Part shown: positions 11,986 through 24,120 of the stretch, one piece after another
How the letters are laid out: each line of letters opens with the position of its first letter
Numbering within the stretch: the first letter of the stretch is position 1
Assembly (NCBI RefSeq): GCF_014805685.1
Contig: NC_060887.1
Coordinates: forward strand, 10,784,463 to 10,848,462
Direction of reading: 5' to 3'
Source: Silurus meridionalis
Taxonomy: Eukaryota > Chordata > Actinopteri > Siluriformes > Siluridae
DNA length: 64,000 nt
Notes under the pieces: model-generated
What the model was told of the DNA's origin: nothing
The model's input: only the letters and a program-made list of their open reading frames with translations
Databases searched by the model: none
Translations under genes and position numbers: made by a program

Positions 11986-12544
11986 TAAATAAAAAAGAAA
12001 AATATATAAAAAAAAAAATTGTCATCTCTTAAAAGATGTATAAATTGCCCATGGGTCCCACTAAAAAGCTTTCAACACAAAATGAACAGCTGGGTGTTGA
12101 CCTACAGCAGTCTGATAATGGATAATAAAAACTACACAAGCAGCTCAAATACCATTAAGCCCAATCAAGGTCATAATAAAGTTCTTCAAAGTGGAACAGC
12201 TGAGAAGTTTCCAAGAATGGTGCCCCTGATTACACTGCACCGCGAGAATAGTGATGAGGGAAGCGAGAGCGAAGATCTCAGTTGTAGGTGCTTCTCTGAG
12301 GTTGTTGCGGTTGAAAATGGACTATTAGATATCCCTTTTAGTAAAGAGAAGATGTTTGGATTGAGCTTTCTACTAGAACCACTATTTATGATTGATGAAT
12401 AAAAAGAAGCAACAAAACACTACCAAATGCAAGTGGACTTTTTTTGGGCCATGAACAATAAGTGTTAGAAGTTTAAAAATGATATCTTTGTGAATGGATG
12501 CCTTCATAAACAGATCTTATAACAATATATTTTTTTTGTTTTTG

Positions 12545-12625
12545 AACATCCAATCCAATGTCGGGTACTGATGTAGGTGAGGTGAGGAGGCCTGGGGTGC
12601 ACTCACAATACTAACCGCATACTAC
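12545..12625 (-). mobile_element. Fragment of the same Tc1-derived family
   Basis: The minus strand contains the 'agtgcaccccaggcctcctcacctcacctacatcagtacc' module of the family (compare 30820-30870 and 59290-59335). Only the 3' part is present. Confidence 0.5.
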
Positions 12626-12639
12626 AAAGATACACCATA

Positions 12640-13480
12640 AAATATTATAGAAACTGTGTGAAAGATGTGTAATTTTTTAACTCTGGAACAATTGCAGTCA
12701 GGTTCTATTTACTAATATGTAATGAAAATTATAGGAAAGAATGTTTTTAGAATAGATTGCTAAATGCAAATTTATGAAATGATTTTGTTGTCCAGTAGAG
12801 GGCGTGATTTTTACATTTCAATTTAACAGCACTACAATGCTCAGTCTCACATACAAAAGAAAAAGGTACCGAAATACCTGTATATATTTTAACATTTTTA
12901 TTGTCTTATTTACTGAATATATTGTCATTTACTCGTTTTGTTTAGAAATAATTGGTCATTTAAAGGCATTTGTTATTCTAATTAGTATCGTTTACTGTTT
13001 CAAAGTTTTTTTTTGTTTATACAAAATTACAAAAAATACCAAATTTTCAGAATTTGAATGTAACATTAGATTACATGCAGTGAATGTATATATAAATGAA
13101 ATGTATATATAATGACTGCAGTCACGAGGTAAAACACTGCACTGTTGCAGTAACTATGGCAGGCTGCTACCAGTTACACCTGTTGTTAAATATTTTACAC
13201 AACATAAAAGCCATCATCATCTTCTTCATCTTTGTAATTGTAGATCATAAAACAAATATCTTGAACACAATTAATTTCAGAGAGTGTCTTTAGTAGGTTC
13301 TAATTACTAAGTGTCTAGTTTTGCTTTTTGAGCTTTTATTCAATAACAAAAACAACAAAAGAAAATGTGGGGAAAAAACTGCATTCCGAATATTAAAAGT
13401 CGTTTTTAAAAGTCTAGCAGAAAAGAAGTAGCACCTTGCCATGTGTCAGGATTATGCTACTGGACTGTTGCACTTCACCA
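12640..13480. other. AT-rich noncoding with one CTCF-like motif
   Basis: No gene supported. CCAGTAGAGGGCG at 12792-12804 fits the CTCF core pattern CCASYAGRKGGC. Short open frames here have no recognisable content. Confidence 0.35.
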
Positions 13481-13590
13481 GCTTTTGTCACATGACTTTG
13501 TTTACCGTTTTCCATTAATGGGCACCTGTATATAAGCCTCACCTCATAACAGATGTCCTTACTTTTGTCATTCATGTTTGACGTCACTCA
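13480..13590 (+). promoter_or_regulatory. Promoter-like block: E-box, TATA box and CRE
   Basis: GTCACATGAC (E-box type) lies at about 13487, TATATAAG at 13529-13536 and a perfect palindromic cAMP-response element TGACGTCA at 13579-13586. No gene follows; a hAT-like insertion starts 60 bp downstream. Could be a decayed mobile-element promoter or chance. Confidence 0.25.
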
Positions 13591-13774
13591 CGCTTGTTTG
13601 GGTGACTATATATTTTGTTTTCATGCAAGTGCACTATTACTAAAGATCAGGGGTGTAACGATATTTAAAATTCGTTTGGTACGTACCTCTGCTTTTAAGT
13701 CACAGTTTGGTTAAATTTCGGTACAGTTAGAAGAATTGCAAAACATAAAATTGTTTGTCGTTTTTTTTGTTCAG

Positions 13775-13960
13775 AGCGACGCACAAAAGTGCTTTGAGTC
13801 TCTTGCAATGAATAAATCTACACTGGTACACTAGATTACAAACTTAAGATAAATCAACCTACAACTCTGTTGAAAGGGTTGTTTGTTTGTTTTTTTAAAG
13901 TCTAGTTTAGTGTTTCAGGAAGAGGAAGGTCTTCACTTGTCTTTTGAAGATAACACAGTT
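13775..13960 (-). mobile_element. L2-clade LINE 3' tail nested in the hAT element
   Basis: The minus strand reads L-K-R-Q-V-K-T-F-L-F-L-K-H, the C-terminus of L2-type LINEs, followed by 3' UTR sequence containing AAGTTTGTAATCT and CCAGTGTAGATTTATT, both shared with the L2 copy ending near 32960. Confidence 0.6.
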
Positions 13961-14225
13961 AATTAAAAAAAATGTGTGAACATCAACAGTTTACATATTT
14001 AAAACAATTTAAAATAAAATACCTGCTTGGTTAAAAAATATGTATATTTTTTTCTATTTCATAAAAAAATTAATAAAACAAAATGAATGATATACACTTT
14101 TATTATGTTGATTAAATTAAGTAATCAAATAAATTGGCTCAAATTTAATTGATTAAAAAAAATGAAATAAATGGAAAAATTTAATTAAAACATTTACATT
14201 TGTTAGACCCCATTTGGGTAATACA

Positions 14226-14228
<3 letters not shown>

Positions 14229-14308
<80 letters not shown>
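14229..14308. repeat. (TG)n microsatellite
   Basis: About 80 bp of TG repeats inside the hAT-like element. Confidence 0.95.
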
Positions 14309-14309
<1 letters not shown>

Positions 14310-14760
14310 AATTTAATATAACATTTTCTAAAGATATGATCTACGTAACTGTTCCACTTATTTCAGCATACTTTCAAATGTCTTCATTCCTTCCATCCTT
14401 CATTTATCCACTCCCTCGATATGTGGAATTGTCAGGTTTTGCTCCTTTTAAGAAACATTTTCAAGCTGGACATAAAACGCTAAAGAATCCATAGCGCTAG
14501 AGTTAGCTGCTAGCCACTTCCTGGTTAACGGCTAACCCTATCGTATTTCAGTTACGGAGTGAGTAGCCACAATGACACTGCGCTAAACATATTCTTTTTT
14601 TATACACCTGGCATTGCTGTATTTGTTTACAAGTTTAATAATAATATTAAATAAATCCGCTCAAAGTGTAAGGCGCAGTATAAACAAACTTGTGGTCCGC
14701 CTGTACTGAAAAATGTTGGTACGAATACGTGTACTGTTACACCTGTACCCTACTAAAGAT

Positions 14761-15734
<974 letters not shown>

Positions 15735-15923
15735 TGTTGTTGTTGGGAGATAACCTTATAACCCTTCCCAAAATGATGAACACCAACAGTTGGTTCTCTG
15801 AGGTCAAGGTTGAAGTTTATTCTATATTCTTGGCATGATGTAGACATACACCAGAATGCTTCACAGCAAAAAAGACTACATATTGAAATTGGTTGTGTTT
15901 ATTATTGTCACCTGAAGTGGATG

Positions 15924-16195
15924 TTTTTTTTTTTTTTTTCGTAAAGATGCTTTTTTTAAAGAAAGAATCGGCTCAAAGAGATTATTAACTATATACTTAA
16001 AAAGACATTGTAAAGGTTCAGGATTAGGGAACTTAAATTTGACATTTTCACTAAAAATTTTTTTTTTTTTTCGTAAAGATGCTTTTTTTAAAGAAAGAAT
16101 CGGCTCCAAAGAGATTATTAACTATATACTTAAAAAGACATTGTAAAGGTTCAGGATTAGGGAACTTAAATTTGACATTTTCACTAAAAATTTTT
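15924..16195. repeat. Two-copy tandem duplication, period about 132 bp
   Basis: The block starting with a T run and CGTAAAGATGC (15940) repeats at 16072 and is nearly identical through CACTAAAAATTTTT. Copy 2 has one extra C (GGCTCC versus GGCTC). Poly-T runs at the unit borders suggest slippage or unequal exchange. No coding signal. Confidence 0.95.
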
Positions 16196-16448
16196 ATTTT
16201 TTTTTATTTATTTATTTTTTATTCTGCTTTGTTAATGCAATTATGTTTTAAATTCTATTTTTTAATTTTTTTATTTACTAATTTATTACTGACTAATTTA
16301 TGACTAATTGCTTAGTCTGTATTGTGTTCATTGTATTCCCATCTGTACAGTTTTTAGAATGATGCATAATTTTGTCTTTTTAATCATCATCTGCTGCTTT
16401 TAGTCTTTCAATGAGTAAACTGTAAATGGTATTTTACTGCATCATTGC

Positions 16449-17101
16449 TGTAAGACAGTGCCCCCTATTGGAGATGCAGTATTAAATCTCCACACTCTTG
16501 GGACATTATCGACAGTGTAATCTCGAATTCGCTCAAACAATTTACATTAGCAACAGGTAACTGAAAATCGAATGAATAAAGCTAATTCAGGTCTACTGGG
16601 ACAGTGAATTCAACAGAAACGCACAACATGCATCTATTGATTTATTTTCTAGTCAAAACTTATACTATTCACCCTAATGAATCTGGTCAGCATCAATCTG
16701 AAAGGTCTTTTCAAGAGGTATATATTACAATATGGTAATGACCATGTATGTGTATGATGCATACATACTGTACTGATATAACAAAATAAGCTTGATATTG
16801 ATTTCAATTATGTACATGTTCATTTTCAATATTATACAATTTGTGCATTAATAAGGAGAAGACTTGGAAAAACAGAGATTTTGGCATAATTTTAGATTTT
16901 GGCATAATTTTTTTTTTTATAATACACAAAGGGTGCTTCATTATCTCCACTGTCACTAATACAGTTTTTAGAATAATACTATTAAAAAAAGCAAAAAAAT
17001 TTAATAAAATATATTTGTAGTTAACACCTTGAGTTACCTGTTGTTAATAAATCACATGGAGATTTAATACTGCATCTCCAAGGTTGTATTGTCTTATAAC
17101 A
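16449..17101. repeat. Inverted-repeat pair (possible MITE or fold-back element)
   Basis: The left arm (16449-16566) and the reverse complement of the right arm (17029-17101) share GGAGATGCAGTATTAAATCT and, further in, ACAACAGGTAACT versus GCAACAGGTAACT in the same order. The arms are separated by about 460 bp of AT-rich DNA. No target-site duplication is clear, so the mechanism is open: a decayed MITE or an inverted duplication. Confidence 0.6.
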
Positions 17102-17385
17102 CTCGATTAAAATACAGGATTTCTGAAATGTAACTTGCACTGGGATATTTATTATATTTGCAGCAAGAAATATATATATTTATTTTGAGATATTCAATTC
17201 ATTATACCTGAATTTATTTTATTACATTTAATCTTCACATATACATTTTATATATAATATATTACTTTTCTTTTTTTCTGGCCTCTTTTTTTAAAAACTC
17301 TATCAGATCATTTTAATAGCAGGTTTTACTATAATAATTATTAGTAGAATCATTATGGTAGCAAAAGACCAACTTACAGCTATTT

Positions 17386-17560
17386 ATAGTGCATCCGGAA
17401 ATGAGTTCTTTACAGCGCTTCACTTTTTCTACATCTTATGTTCCAGCTTTATTCTAAAATAGATTCAATTTATTATTCTCCTTAAAAATCCACAAACAAT
17501 ACCCCATAATGACAACGTGAAACAAGTGTGTTTGAAATCTTTGCAAATGTATTTTTTTTT
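17386..17560 (+). mobile_element. Tc1-like transposon terminal inverted repeat, single end
   Basis: AGTGCATCCGGAAATGAG, TTCACTTTTTCTACATCTTATG and CAATACCCCATAATGACAAC are diagnostic of a widespread fish Tc1 terminal repeat. The inverse end of the same family occurs at 27970-28204 and in both duplicated units. No transposase follows. Confidence 0.6.
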
Positions 17561-18955
17561 TAAAGAAAGAAAGAGAGAAATCACATGTACACAAGTAATC
17601 ACAGCCACAATGCTGTTCCTACTAAATGAGCCTATTGAAAACAGATTAAACTTCCTTTATTATTCTGTTAATTTGCATATGTTAAATGTGAGTAATAGGC
17701 CTTTTTCTGTTTATGTCCATGAGTTATGTTTTGCTAAAGTAAAACGGATGGAATTACTTAAATCGTTTTCTCGGAGATTCTTAATCTAATTAAACCAGAT
17801 GTTCCCTAAGTCTAACCATACAGCCATACAGCTTGAGAAACTGTATCAGAATCTAGTGAAACAAGAATGGATGTTAGTATAACAGCAAATAGGGACAAAG
17901 GGGATTTTTAAAAAGAAATTTTAATATGAATCTTATGGTTAGGTGTCCAAAAACATTTGTATACAGAGTATATATACTGGGTTATTTGGTAATGCAATGT
18001 TCTGCTTCCATCACTGAACAGTATCCCCAGTGAAGGTCAAGGGAATTTTTTATACATTGCTGAATGTTTATTTCAACGTTTAATTATAATATTATAGAGG
18101 CATTCTATACAATAATGCATTAGATTCTAAGACTACATAGAAATCTAGCTTATTCCTACATTTGAATTATAATGCAACAACAAACTGTTAATATTATTCA
18201 TGAAGTGTCTATATTATTCATCACTCAATCAAGGTGATCAAATACTGTATCTCAATGTAGTATGAGAATATTGCAATGTTTAATTTAATATCATGATACA
18301 GCATTATGTACAGTTGAAGATCTACAATCATAAATAAACCAAGAATAAAAAAGGTCTAATTTTAAGACAAATTTCCATAAGACAATTTATATATTTATCC
18401 TGAATTTAACTGTATAAGTTGGTAAGTCGTAAAAAAAAAAAAAAATAAATTCTGCCAATGCATGGTGTCAATTTTCGAACTGTATATTGTCTTGATGTGA
18501 AATCAGTGTAAATATCAGTGTTACTTATTTAACTAACTTATTAGAAGAGATTTGGTCGATTTCAGATACCTTTAACTACTTCACCATTTAGTCAGCTGTG
18601 TTCCTCTCAATTTACCACATAGACAGAACAAAGGAGTCAAGTAGGTCAAGGGGAAGTGGAACGAGTCTGATGGTAATCAGCACCTGGTACGACAGCATGA
18701 GCATTGTTTCCTCTAACCCGGTCTGGAGTTCCTGACCATCAAATGTCACTCATCTTCATTTGGAATTTGGTATAATCATAATTTATTTTACATATTTAAC
18801 ATGTTGCTAAGTTTAACCAGTCTGTTAATTATGCAACCAGAGAGACGTGTAAATGACCTCCTGTATGCACATTTAAAGGAAGCATACAGTTAATCTGTTT
18901 TGCCACCACTTAAATGGTCTGATCATACCTGGTTATGCTGGCACCCACATAGCTG
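17561..18955. other. AT-rich noncoding, no gene seen
   Basis: No supported features beyond poly-A runs and a TAGGTGTCCAAAAACATTTG fragment near 17940 that may be the end of a short Tc1-type repeat. Confidence 0.4.
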
Positions 18956-18959
18956 CCTG

Positions 18960-19800
18960 TTGTTCTGTTGTCTGTGAAAAAAAGGTGGATACAGGAAGCT
19001 CTGCATGTTTGCACTGATACAAAGTCTGAATGGTACAAGCCTGGATTATCAAAGTCCTAAAGAAACTGCTGAACTTGAAAGCCTTTGGACAAAGAAACAT
19101 CTGAGTAGTGTGCTGCAGAAAGAGCTGAAGTCAAGACCGAGAAAGTTAAAAGAAGCATACAGAAGAATGCTGAGTGGCAGAATAGAACTATGCAAAGGAT
19201 ATGTGTGTGGGCATGAAGAAAATCCTTGGCTTCAAGGCAATGCGGCGGCAAAGCCAGCCTCAACAGAGCCAACAATCTAAATGTGTCTTAAAACAAGTTT
19301 AGCATACCTGCCTTCTGCCTTACCTGCATATCCTCCATTCGCTCACCTTCTTAGGTGAACTCATTTCTGGACCCTGTACATAATGTTTCAGAAGGACTGC
19401 AAGAAGAAGCAATTTAAACCCATCCAACCGTTTATATTAATTTAAAAGATGGATAGAATTCAGATCAGCAGCTGTCAGTCAGACCTCTGCATGTACCCAT
19501 TTATATTTACACTGTACCTCACTGATTTCCAGTACAAACTGGATCATTTTCACCTGCTGAAATGATATAGAAAGTCTGTGAAGGAAGTGTACCAGTGCAA
19601 TGTATCGATTTGGTGAACAACTTTGATGGCTAATGTTAGTAGAAACATCTACTCCTAAATGTTAATAAGGTGATGGTATTCCACTTTAGGATAAAGAAGA
19701 ATATAACCAGACTGATAAGTATCATGTCGCATTACAAATAGCCTACGATACCTTAATGTCTTAATAAACAGAATGGACCTGAAGCTAGATATTTTGGTGG
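18960..19800 (+). mobile_element. Rex1/Babar-type LINE fossil
   Basis: Frame-broken translation recovers LINE segments in order: L-Q-K-E-L-K-S-R-P-R-K-L-K-E-A-Y-R-R-M-L (19110-19170), then GMKKILGFKAMRRQ in a shifted frame (about 19212-19255), F-I-F-T-L-Y-L-T-D-F in the RT palm (about 19505-19535), and K-V-M-V-F-H-F-R-I-K-K-N-I-T-R (about 19668-19715), the counterpart of the [12 protein letters not shown] box. Many stops and shifts; the catalytic ADD is not recognisable. An old, dead insertion. Confidence 0.5.
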
Positions 19801-20035
19801 GGGCTCTATTCTGGGATGCCCTGGAATTTAAGATGGTTGTGAAAACAAGAAAGTCCTATGGTTCCTTAGTCAAACGGCAGAGGAGGCTTTTTTTTTTTTT
19901 TTTTTTTACAAAATCTGATGTTTATTGTGAACATTAATTTAATGTTTTTCATGTATCTACATGGTAATATGCATTGGCTTATTTTAAATGATTGTCTGAT
20001 TGGAAAACTGCATGAATGAGTAGGTGTGCAGGTGT

Positions 20036-20930
20036 TCATCAAATCAAATCAAATTTTATTCATTACATACACATACATACAGGGTACGACATGCAGCGAA
20101 ATGCTTTATATGACGGTCCGGTAGAGGGAATAGAATGGGGAAAAGAAAAGAAGCAGATAAATAAGTGTAAAGTATAAAAAAACTATATAAAATAAAATAA
20201 GAATATACGATATAAAAGATATATAGAGATATATGTATGTGAAACAAAGAGTAAAATGTATATACAAAAATAGCAGTAGACAGTGAAACAGTAAACAATG
20301 TGTAACAAAGTGTAAACAATAGGCAATTTTTGTGGTGGGTTGTCCATAAAGTGTCCGTGTGCGGTAGGTGTGGTGTAAGGGTCCGTGTGCGGTATGGTGT
20401 GGTGTAAAGTGTCCATAAAGTGTCCATGTGCAGTATGGTGTGGTATAAAATAAAATAAATATAAAGTGCACTTTGCTGTGCAAGTCCAGAGTTTAAAGTG
20501 TCGTGGTGCGAAAGGTGAGATATGTGCAGAGAAGAGTGTAATGATGGAGAGAGTGGACCAGTTTTTAGATCCTGGGTGTTTCCTGGTATAAACACCGAAT
20601 GGCCTGCGGGAAGAAGCTCCTCCTCATTCTCTCTGTGTTCACTTCAGGGAGCAGAAGCATTTCCCTGAACGCAACAAAGAAAAGAGTCCATTGTTGGGAT
20701 GGCTAAGGTCCTTCACAATCTTCCTGGCTCTGGTCCTGCACCGCGTGCTGTAGATGTCCTGCAGGTCAGGGAGCTGGGTGTGGGTGGTACGTTCAGCTGA
20801 ACGCACCACCCTCTGGAGGGCTTGCCTGTCCTGCATGGTGCTGTTCCCGAACCAGGAAGTGATGCTACCTGTCAGAACGCTCCCAATGGTGCAGGTGTAG
20901 AAAATTGAGTAAGTGTATAAAGTGTATAAA
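20036..20930 (-). mobile_element. Rex1/Babar-type LINE, 5'-truncated 3' end
   Basis: The minus strand encodes the C-terminal RT tail (MQDRQALQRVVRSAERTT, LPDLQDIYSTRCRTRARKI, SFFPQAIRCL) at about 20930-20590, then a roughly 550-bp 3' UTR ending in a TGATTTGATTTGATT tail at 20040-20060. The same C-terminal motifs end the LINE at 42.08-46.39 kb. Insertion lies just downstream of the endonuclease-like gene's stop codon (20941), so it did not remove that gene's C-terminus. Confidence 0.75.
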
Positions 20931-20940
20931 ATAAAAGGAT

Positions 20941-22446
20941 TTACATAGTCATTTTTATATTAATCCCTGAATCTTTTTTGAAACCCTCTGCTATCTGAAG
21001 AACTTTTTGATGTTTGCTTGGGTGTACATGTATGAACAGAGTCTGTCTTTGATAACAAACAATGGTTCTGCACTGGGTCTCAGTTTTGAGAATCAGATCT
21101 TCTAGCTGTGTCAGAGCCAGACTGAGGACAATGTTGGTAAATGGACAGCCAGGCTGCAAATCTCTGAGGTTCCCCAAGGAGCCTTGGACTTCAGGAAGAA
21201 GGAATTCCAGAATGCTAAAATCAGGTGGTGGTGTAGAAGGGATCTGCTTCAGATTCCTAAGACTTTGTTCGAGGAAAGACCACTTGATATTTGGTGTGCA
21301 GATCTTGCAGGTTACAATAAGCAGGGTGTCCAGATTTGCTTTCCCAATTCTCTTAATGGGAGGAACAATAAAAGCACTAAGGCGTTTAGCCAGAATGCGA
21401 GAGAATATTAAATAGTCCACACTAACTTTTCTGTCACCTGAAAGATGAGATTCTATGAAATCTTCAGGAATGCGTTTGTTTTTTACAATGCGGTTATATT
21501 CCAGCTTTAATATTTCTGTCTTTGGACATTGAAATCTTTTGTAATAATTTATTTCCAACTTGTTACATCTTTGTTTTTCTGAATCAGTCAAGGACTTGAT
21601 GGCACTTAGTACTTCAGCCCCATTTATTTTCCCTGGTCTCCTGTCAGGATCAAATCTAAGTTCTTTTAGCATTGATGCAACAATTGGTATTTTATTTTGG
21701 GACTGCTTTTGAACCCTGACATGTAGAACAACGGGTTTGTGGTCAGAAATATCATTATTATGTACCTTGATTTTATACCCTTCTTCAATTTTGTCCTCCG
21801 CCATAAAAATCATGTCTAGCCTGGAGTGACACTCACTCTGACATCGTGTGAATCCCTTCTCAGTGGCACGTAAGGATGACCAGCTATCTCTAAGATTCAG
21901 AGATACAGTAAAATCTTCTAATATTGATGTCAATTGTGAATTCTTTGAAGAAGAAGGTTGCCGATCTAAGATGGGGTGCAAAACGGTGTTGAAATCACCA
22001 CCAACCAATAGGACACCCTCAGCTGTTTCCATCAAGTACTCTTTCAGTCTACCCAAGACATTTTTGTCTTTTCTATGATTATACACATTAACAAGAGTAT
22101 AGAGTTCACCATGCAGATGACAAAAGAGCACAATATAACCTCCACCGTAATCCTCATCATGGCATATGTACTTAAATGGCACTTTGTCTTTTATCAGTAT
22201 GGCGACTCCTTTGCTGTGGGAGCTGTGCACAGTGTAGAAGATTTTCCAGTCTTTTTCTGTCTCATCTTCCAGTATTTTATAACACTTTGGCCCAATGTGT
22301 GTCTCTTGTATGAAGGCAACATCAGCCTGAAGGTTATTTAGGCTGCTCAACAAATTTGAAAACTTTTTTGGCAAGTCCCTCGTGCTTTTAACCCCACGAA
22401 CATTCCAGGTGACGAAACGGAGAGTTGTATATAATCGTGACAGCAT
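20941..22446 (-). CDS. LINE-derived endonuclease/dead-RT protein, copy 1 (501 aa)
   Basis: Intact 501-codon frame. Residues 9-245 form an exonuclease-endonuclease-phosphatase domain of the L1/Tx1 apurinic-endonuclease type. The expected catalytic positions are visible: W14-N15, Q47-E48-T49-H50, Y122, G150-D151-F152-N153, D211 in SRLDM, and S234-D235-H236. Residues 265-501 align in order with LINE RT fingers and palm (EVLSAIKSL, RILAKRLSAF, IKWSFLEQ, LQPGCPFTN, SGINIK), but the KKG-DxxxWRPISLL and KAFD segments are reduced or lost and YADD is Y465-Q-R-Q. Full-length LINE ORF2 is over 1000 aa, so this is a compacted derivative. The start is supported by the splice acceptor TTATATTTGCACAG ending at 22455, eight bases upstream. 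A paralogue is at 35467-36945. Nuclease activity and host-gene status are inference. Confidence 0.8.
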   Translation of the reverse strand: MLSRLYTTLRFVTWNVRGVKSTRDLPKKFSNLLSSLNNLQADVAFIQETHIGPKCYKILEDETEKDWKIFYTVHSSHSKGVAILIKDKVPFKYICHDEDYGGGYIVLFCHLHGELYTLVNVYNHRKDKNVLGRLKEYLMETAEGVLLVGGDFNTVLHPILDRQPSSSKNSQLTSILEDFTVSLNLRDSWSSLRATEKGFTRCQSECHSRLDMIFMAEDKIEEGYKIKVHNNDISDHKPVVLHVRVQKQSQNKIPIVASMLKELRFDPDRRPGKINGAEVLSAIKSLTDSEKQRCNKLEINYYKRFQCPKTEILKLEYNRIVKNKRIPEDFIESHLSGDRKVSVDYLIFSRILAKRLSAFIVPPIKRIGKANLDTLLIVTCKICTPNIKWSFLEQSLRNLKQIPSTPPPDFSILEFLLPEVQGSLGNLRDLQPGCPFTNIVLSLALTQLEDLILKTETQCRTIVCYQRQTLFIHVHPSKHQKVLQIAEGFKKDSGINIKMTM

Positions 22447-22502
22447 TGTGGAACCTGTGCAAATATAAATCTTGATTATTTTATAGCATGATTTATGGAT
22501 TA

Positions 22503-22859
22503 CATGGATGAACAGATGAATTAAACCATTATGTAAATAATGTCAGTATTTTCAATTATGTGGCAGTAGCACAATACATACATTAATCCACATGCATGTC
22601 AAGACCTTTAGGTGATGTTTATATCAAGCACTGGAAGGTTGAAACGTTATGTTGGTAGCAGAAAGCCTGGTTTGACTTTTGAACTCCTGGAAATTTCATA
22701 TAAAAATCACATCAGTAAAAAGTCATGGCCAGGAAAATGGCAAGATTTGTTTTTATCTGCCTGGAAAGATATTTATTTAACCTTACTTTTCTTACTACAA
22801 TGAGTGGAAAAACATCTTAGCATCACTTATGTGCCTGGAAGTGTATGGACTACCAAAAC
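22503..22859. other. Upstream region of endonuclease-like copy 1
   Basis: AT-rich. On the minus strand a GTAATCCATA donor-like sequence ends a possible exon at 22504; the paralogue's donor at 37080 also reads GTAATCC. No promoter is identifiable. Confidence 0.25.
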
Positions 22860-23125
22860 AGAACACTGTCCAGTTTGGGTGACTCTGTACCTGTGGTAAC
22901 CTTAGATTCTTATTTTTTGGCTGACAAGAGTAAAATCCACTGTGGTCTTCTGCAGTTGTAGCCCATCCACTTCAAGGTTTGATGTGCTCTGCCTTCTGGG
23001 ATGCTTGTCTGCTCTTCTTCTCAGATCCTTCTCACCAGCAAGGTGTATTTGAATCTTTTCTGCATTGTGCTGCTGCCTCTTGATTGGCTGATGCAGATGT
23101 CTGGGGGTACTAATTAAAATTGATT
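22860..23125 (-). mobile_element. Internally deleted Tc1-like element
   Basis: The minus strand carries, in order, CATCAGCCAATCAAGAGGCA, GTGGATGGGCTACAACTGCA, CTCTTGTCAGCCAA and CCAAACTGGACAGT, segments I recognise from a very common fish Tc1 family (N-terminal region through RMGYNSRRP and LSAK). The intervening transposase is deleted and no frame remains. Confidence 0.6.
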
Positions 23126-23859
23126 TATATATTTTTTTTATCATTTTTTTAAAGATTTCTTTACTAATTACTTGTTTAAAAAAACACTCACATTCGTCCA
23201 CGTCTTTATGTTTATTACTAGTAAATATTTTACATGAAGTCTAGTAATACAGACAACATAGATTTTGTTAGTTCTATCAAAAAAAAAAAAGATGTGTGAC
23301 ATAAACGTGAGTTGGAATAGGCATGATCAAAGCAATACGTGTACAGATTTTTATTCCATTAAAACTGTGTTAACATGAACAGATGCTGATTGCTGATCAA
23401 GTACAATCCTTTAGAAAAAAAACCCATTTTTACTTTATTTTCGGATGCAGAAGATTAAGTAATTCTATATCTATTAGATTAATATCTTTCACATGTTTTT
23501 AAGCACCACATATACTGCATATAACTAGAGATCTAACAATTTACTGTTTTATTTTAGAAAGATTTTATACATTTTCAAATAATTTTATAATTGTATGTAT
23601 GATTTTAATTAAAGAATTTAATCAAATGTAATGAACGATTATCAAAAAAATTTAATTACATCATACTTATCTATTATTATATATTTAACTTTTCTGTACT
23701 ATACTGTTTTGATGATATTTATATAGTCTTTGATAATGTTCATATCCTTGAAAATAAAGCTTTTTCATGTTTTATTGAAAAAAAAACTATTCTGCAGTTT
23801 TGCCACTTTCATGCATTTTTTATAAGGTTATTATTGCTCATCTTTTATTGCTCATCTTT
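23126..23859. other. AT-rich noncoding, no gene seen
   Basis: Only A/T runs and low-complexity sequence; nothing supported. Confidence 0.4.
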
Positions 23860-24120
23860 ATAACAGGCATAACTTTATGGCTGCTGATCAGGCATAACAT
23901 TATAACCACCTGCCTAATATTGTGTTGGTCCCCTTTTTGCTGCCAAAACAGTCCTGTGCCTTTTAACATTAACAGCATTAACTTCTTCAGTAATTTGAGC
24001 TACAGCCTTCACTCCCATGTTCTTAATGATGTAAAATTAATATATACCAGTATATCATATATCAGTATTAATCAGTATTAATATAAATTTTCCAGGTGTT
24101 AAATCTGTCCATTCCAAAGG
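23860..24120 (+). mobile_element. Interspersed DNA-repeat fragment
   Basis: Contains the recurrent fish repeat start GCATAACATTATAACCACCT followed by ATATTGTGTTGGTCCCC and TTCTTCAGTAATTTGAGCTA. I recognise it as an abundant interspersed repeat but cannot name the family confidently. Truncated. Confidence 0.5.

Larger units (their letters stand above)
13648..14750. mobile_element. hAT-like non-autonomous transposon with 10-bp target duplication
   Basis: The element begins CAGGGGTGTAACG and ends with the inverted, diverged counterpart TGTTACACCTGTACCC. It is flanked by identical direct repeats TACTAAAGAT at 13638-13647 and 14751-14760. hAT elements make 8-bp duplications, so 8 bp plus two chance matches fits. 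No transposase frame remains. It contains an L2 LINE tail (13775-13960) and a long TG repeat. The boundaries are seen directly; the superfamily is inferred from duplication size and the CAGGGGTGTAACG end. Confidence 0.7.

Noticed and set aside
12019..12402. 127-codon frame starting at a TTG
   Set aside because: No ATG at the 5' end, no recognisable motif and AT-rich context; I cannot support a gene, though a transposon relic is possible.
20056..20595. 179-codon minus-strand frame
   Set aside because: Lies in the 3' UTR of a Rex1-type LINE and contains CA/TA-rich repetitive residues.
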